A stretch of 64,000 nt of DNA from Saksenaea vasiformis B4078 (lineage: Eukaryota > Mucoromycota > Mucoromycetes > Mucorales > Saksenaeaceae): the NCBI GenBank assembly GCA_000697055.1, contig JNDT01001305.1, positions 1 to 64,000 of the forward strand, in the 5' to 3' direction. The translations under genes and the position numbers were made by a program. Below the pieces are notes generated by a model, which saw nothing but the letters and a program-made list of their open reading frames with translations, did no database searches and was not told the origin of the DNA. This document shows, piece by piece, positions 61,226 through 64,000 of this stretch. Position 1 is the first letter of the stretch. Each line of letters starts with the position of its first letter.

Positions 61226-61945
61226 CTGGATTTTGAGTGAGCCTTTGCATCAAATAAGTATTACATTGCGTTCAAGCCGAATAATTTTTGCACTGGAAAG
61301 TGATGCGTCTTTGCGCTGAGGAGTAAGCCGTTTTGCGTTAATCCAAGGAATAGTTCGCGCCTGGATAACCAGAGTCTTGCATTGTAGGTATTTCAGTGAT
61401 GTATTCCCAGGATCCCACCGGAAGCAGTAAAAATGTTTCACGATAAGGACAAGTTCCACCCAAAATGATCCGTATTTAAAAGGACGCATGAAACCTTTTT
61501 TTTTCTTTGGCTCTGTTTTCTTTATTACATCCCCGGTACGTACTGGGATTGACTATACGTGCAGGATTACTCATGTCTTATGGTCTATTGTTCAGACTCA
61601 CGGTCGTTAAACACAATAGCCGGCGATTCAATGCCGTGCCGATCCCAACTCGCCGGCCCCACCCGCTACGGTGCGGGGCTGGCCCCTGTCGAATGGCAGG
61701 AGTGCCCTTCGGGGGTAAGTAAAAGACATCAAAACATCTTTCATTTACTAACCGTGAATGCCGTTTTATGCTGCTCCAATATATTATGCGTCCACCGAGG
61801 GCCATGATGATGTAAGTAAACGTATGATTTTTTGCCAATTCATTTAACCAATGACCGTATATGTTACTTTTCTCTCAGCGCAAATTTGGTTCTCCATGGA
61901 CGCATAATTTATTTAGAGTAGCGTAAAATAGTGTTCAATAAACAG
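61226..61945 (+). mobile_element. TA-flanked MITE (reference copy, 720 bp)
   Basis: It is flanked by TA at 61224-61225 and 61946-61947. The ends are imperfect inverted repeats: CTGGATTTTGAG at the left, and CTGTTTATTGAA reading in from the right. Internal features are a TATTTAAAAGG TATA-like motif (near 61475), a T-run, GGCTCTGTTTTC and an exon-like GC-rich block ending before GTAAGT (near 61718). It has no transposase ORF. Related copies are at 10282-11134 (minus), 20070-20693 and 22134-22460. The TA duplication points to Tc1/mariner-type mobilisation (inference). Confidence 0.75.
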
Positions 61946-62439
61946 TACACGAGAAGGAGCAATCTTGCAAACATATGGAAGAAAGAATAAAATTTCTCGA
62001 GACAAAAAAAGACGAAGATTACCCGGCAGAGGATGGAGAGCAACATACTGACGATGAGGATGAATGTTTAAGAGAGCCCCTTGTTGTAAAATTGTATGAC
62101 ACGGTAGAACTAGGGAGAGACCGGTGTATCAGTTTTGAAGATCAGTACCCAACGTACGACGAATTTCGGAGAAAGGTACCAGATAAAGGTCTCCCGTACA
62201 TCGTTTACGGACCTCTCCCGGATCCATGCTTTGTAGATACAAGAAGCATTACCCTTCGACCTGAACGACTGCCGTTTGACCTATGCTAACTTGAAGAATC
62301 TCGCAGCTACAATAACTCCGGACAATTATAAGCAAGCTATCGAACAATGCGCGAGCCTTCAGATGTTGTTTGGATCAGTGTATGTACTGGAAGTGGCTGT
62401 GCGTGAGTTGGAGGAGCACAAAGAACAAGATGTGGATGA

Positions 62440-62560
62440 GAAGAAGGAGGAAAACGTGGATGACAAGAAAGAAAAAGTCGCAGAGGAGAAGAAAGAAAAA
62501 GTCGTGGATGAGAAGAAGGAAAAGGTCGTGGAGAAGGTCGTGAACGAGAAGAATCTAGAA
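62440..62560 (+). repeat. Lys/Glu/Val coding repeat in the linker of MATH copy 12
   Basis: Repeats of about 24-30 bp encode DEKKEKV-like units (DEKKEENV, DDKKEKV, EEKKEKV, DEKKEKV). The other family copies have Ser/Asp/Glu-rich linkers without this repeat. Confidence 0.75.
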
Positions 62561-63366
62561 GACGTGGATGATGATGTCGATATCATCGAGGTAATCAACT
62601 CGTGCCTTATTTTATATACGTTCTTACTCTCGATGCATCCCTAGAAAAAGGAAGCTGAAGAATCAAGCACTGGTGGTTCTAGTGACCCTGCTATAGCTGA
62701 TTCTGCGCCTACACCGAAGGATAGCAAGACACATCCATGTGAGCAGGACTTCTTTTTCTTTTCTGCAAGAACTAATCATAATAATGGTCTATGAACCGTA
62801 GTGGATAAACTCGCTTCAAAAGTTCTGTTACTCAACAAATACAAGCAGTTAGATTTTGGGACATATCACTGGACAGTCAGTAATTGGGACAAGCTTCCAG
62901 TATTGGCTCCGAGTAGCAAATTCGACGTGGGAGGATATACTTGGTAAGTGTACTTTTTCTCGCAGGCCCTGTATCTCATGATGCATACAGGGTTATCGAT
63001 CTCTATCGAAACGGGTTATTCGGCTCGGATGAGAACGTTGCAGTGTCCTTGCGTATTGCCAATCCCACATCCACAATGCAGTTGGTCTGGTGCAACTTTG
63101 CTATCGTCATATCGAACCCGACGAACCCAGAGATGTATCACTCGCTAAGTACGTACCCCGATGTAGCCTATGATCATGTGACTTACACCGCTGTCGTAGT
63201 GTTTCTTCACAAGTTTTCTTATGGGTCTGCCACAGCGTATGTGCAGAAGTTCTGTCCCACCAAATTCATGCTTCAAGCATCGGATGGAAAAGGTCCACTG
63301 TTAGCGGAAAACCAATGCGTTGTTTCTGCATATATTCAACTAGTAGAACGCAACGATGCAGCTTAA

Positions 63367-64000
63367 TTCTTATAGATTATGTCCTTTTCTTAATGCATTC
63401 AACTCTTCAATCGAATATAATTCGCAAATTCATAGAATGTCTCGCTGATGATGGAGACAAACATGGTGCTTTTTTGGCCTGGAAATAATCATTTTGCGAC
63501 TTGAATCTCTCGGCAAATGATAAAGTTTGTGTATTGGAATGAAAATCGAGCATAGAAAATTCTGAAACATAACAAGGATGCATGCGTGATAAGTTAAAGT
63601 TGTAGCCAACATATGGATTGTAAGCTCTTAGATCGTATACATTTGTGCAACCATCCATATCTCATGGTGTGACAGCATTACCAAAATCCAATATACGTCA
63701 AAATGTCATGTTTTAGACACAAGCTTGTGAAAGCATAAAGGCAAAAGGGTTACCATTTTAGTGCCTCTTCACCACCACGCTGCTTAAACTAAGCGTATAG
63801 TGCGTGACGGAAATGGATGAAACATTGTTAAAAATGATCTTGACATTGACACTCTATGGGACGCTTTTCGATCGGTAGACTGTGTGCTCTTGATAATTCG
63901 TTTCTACTGTTGCTCTTGAAGTAGAAGCTCTGAACTAGAAATGAAGAGACTGGTACTGAAGAGGACCTCCTGAGAATCAAAATGTTCATTTCATACTAGC
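63367..64000. other. 3' flank of MATH copy 12, no gene seen
   Basis: Short frames only; no splice pattern, RNA gene or known repeat is evident to the window end. Confidence 0.4.

Larger units (their letters stand above)
60792..63366 (+). pseudogene. Coiled-coil / PB1-like / MATH gene (copy 12), interrupted by a 720-bp MITE
   Basis: The only plus-strand member. Exons: 60792-60806 (MTDGN), 60863-62175 containing the insertion, 62237-62590, 62645-62738, 62802-62943 (142 nt), 62991-63148 and 63200-63366. The coiled coil (residues ~15-145) is split at 61226 by the element; removing 61226-61945 and one TA leaves the heptad-rich frame open (KKL joined to HEKEQ). As sequenced, translation stops within 12 nt of the insertion (61238-61240). 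PB1-like part: PLVVKLYDTV, TYDEFRRK, LTYANLKNLAA. The linker is a long Lys/Glu/Asp/Val repeat (DEKKEKV units). MATH: LDKLASKVLL, YHWTVSNW, DVGGYTW, IVISNPTNPEMYHS and VVSAYIQLV. All other exons and splice sites look intact, so the insertion is probably young. Confidence 0.8.

Noticed and set aside
61226..61945. The 720-bp segment as a normal intron of MATH copy 12
   Set aside because: A GTGAGC donor exists near its start, but no acceptor restores the frame as well as exact TA-to-TA removal, and related copies lie outside genes.

Overview
This window looks like nuclear DNA of an early-diverging fungus, most likely Mucoromycota. Its genes are eukaryotic, with many short GT-AG introns (about 40-100 bp) and CTAAC/CTGAC-like branch points. 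TATA boxes lie 50-80 bp upstream of several start codons. It encodes fungal PDR-type ABC transporters, an MCM10 replication factor and a cyclin-Y-like protein. The phylum is an inference; no marker here settles the genus.

Layout. 1-3.1 kb holds two conserved plus-strand genes: the 3' end of MCM10 and a four-exon cyclin-domain protein. 3.1-47.5 kb is an accessory region. It is dominated by minus-strand copies of one gene family and by repeats, with a few small secreted-protein genes at 4.75, 21.7 and 24.96 kb. 47.5-59.1 kb holds two tandem full-length PDR/ABCG transporters of identical predicted length (1458 aa). 59.8-60.7 kb is a protein-kinase relic without a catalytic core. 60.8-63.4 kb is a plus-strand member of the accessory family.

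The central object is a family of about 440-490 aa proteins with the architecture N-terminal coiled coil, PB1-like domain, variable acidic linker and C-terminal MATH (TRAF-C-like) domain. I find eleven copies or remnants: 5.99, 7.73, 11.5, 17.1, 29.7, 31.8, 34.2, 37.8, 39.9, 42.9 and 60.8 kb. Most share seven exons, with a 27-nt first exon on the minus strand and a 142-nt exon that starts the MATH domain. Five copies look intact. The others are broken in different, datable ways: a solo-LTR-like insertion with a 5-bp target duplication, a 720-bp TA-flanked MITE, small frameshifts, and 5' truncations. Three neighbours (29.7, 31.8 and 34.2 kb) are the decayed duplicate of an intact three-gene block (37.8, 39.9 and 42.9 kb).

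The accessory region also carries three degenerate copies of an unrecognised gene family (14.0-16.3, 25.6-26.5 and 35.4-37.6 kb), a MITE family, a MULE/FAR1-like transposase relic, a 38-bp minisatellite and a duplicated small secreted-protein locus. If the domain reading is right, the cluster encodes oligomerising, TRAF-like adaptor proteins evolving by rapid birth and death. Their function is unknown and cannot be read from the sequence.
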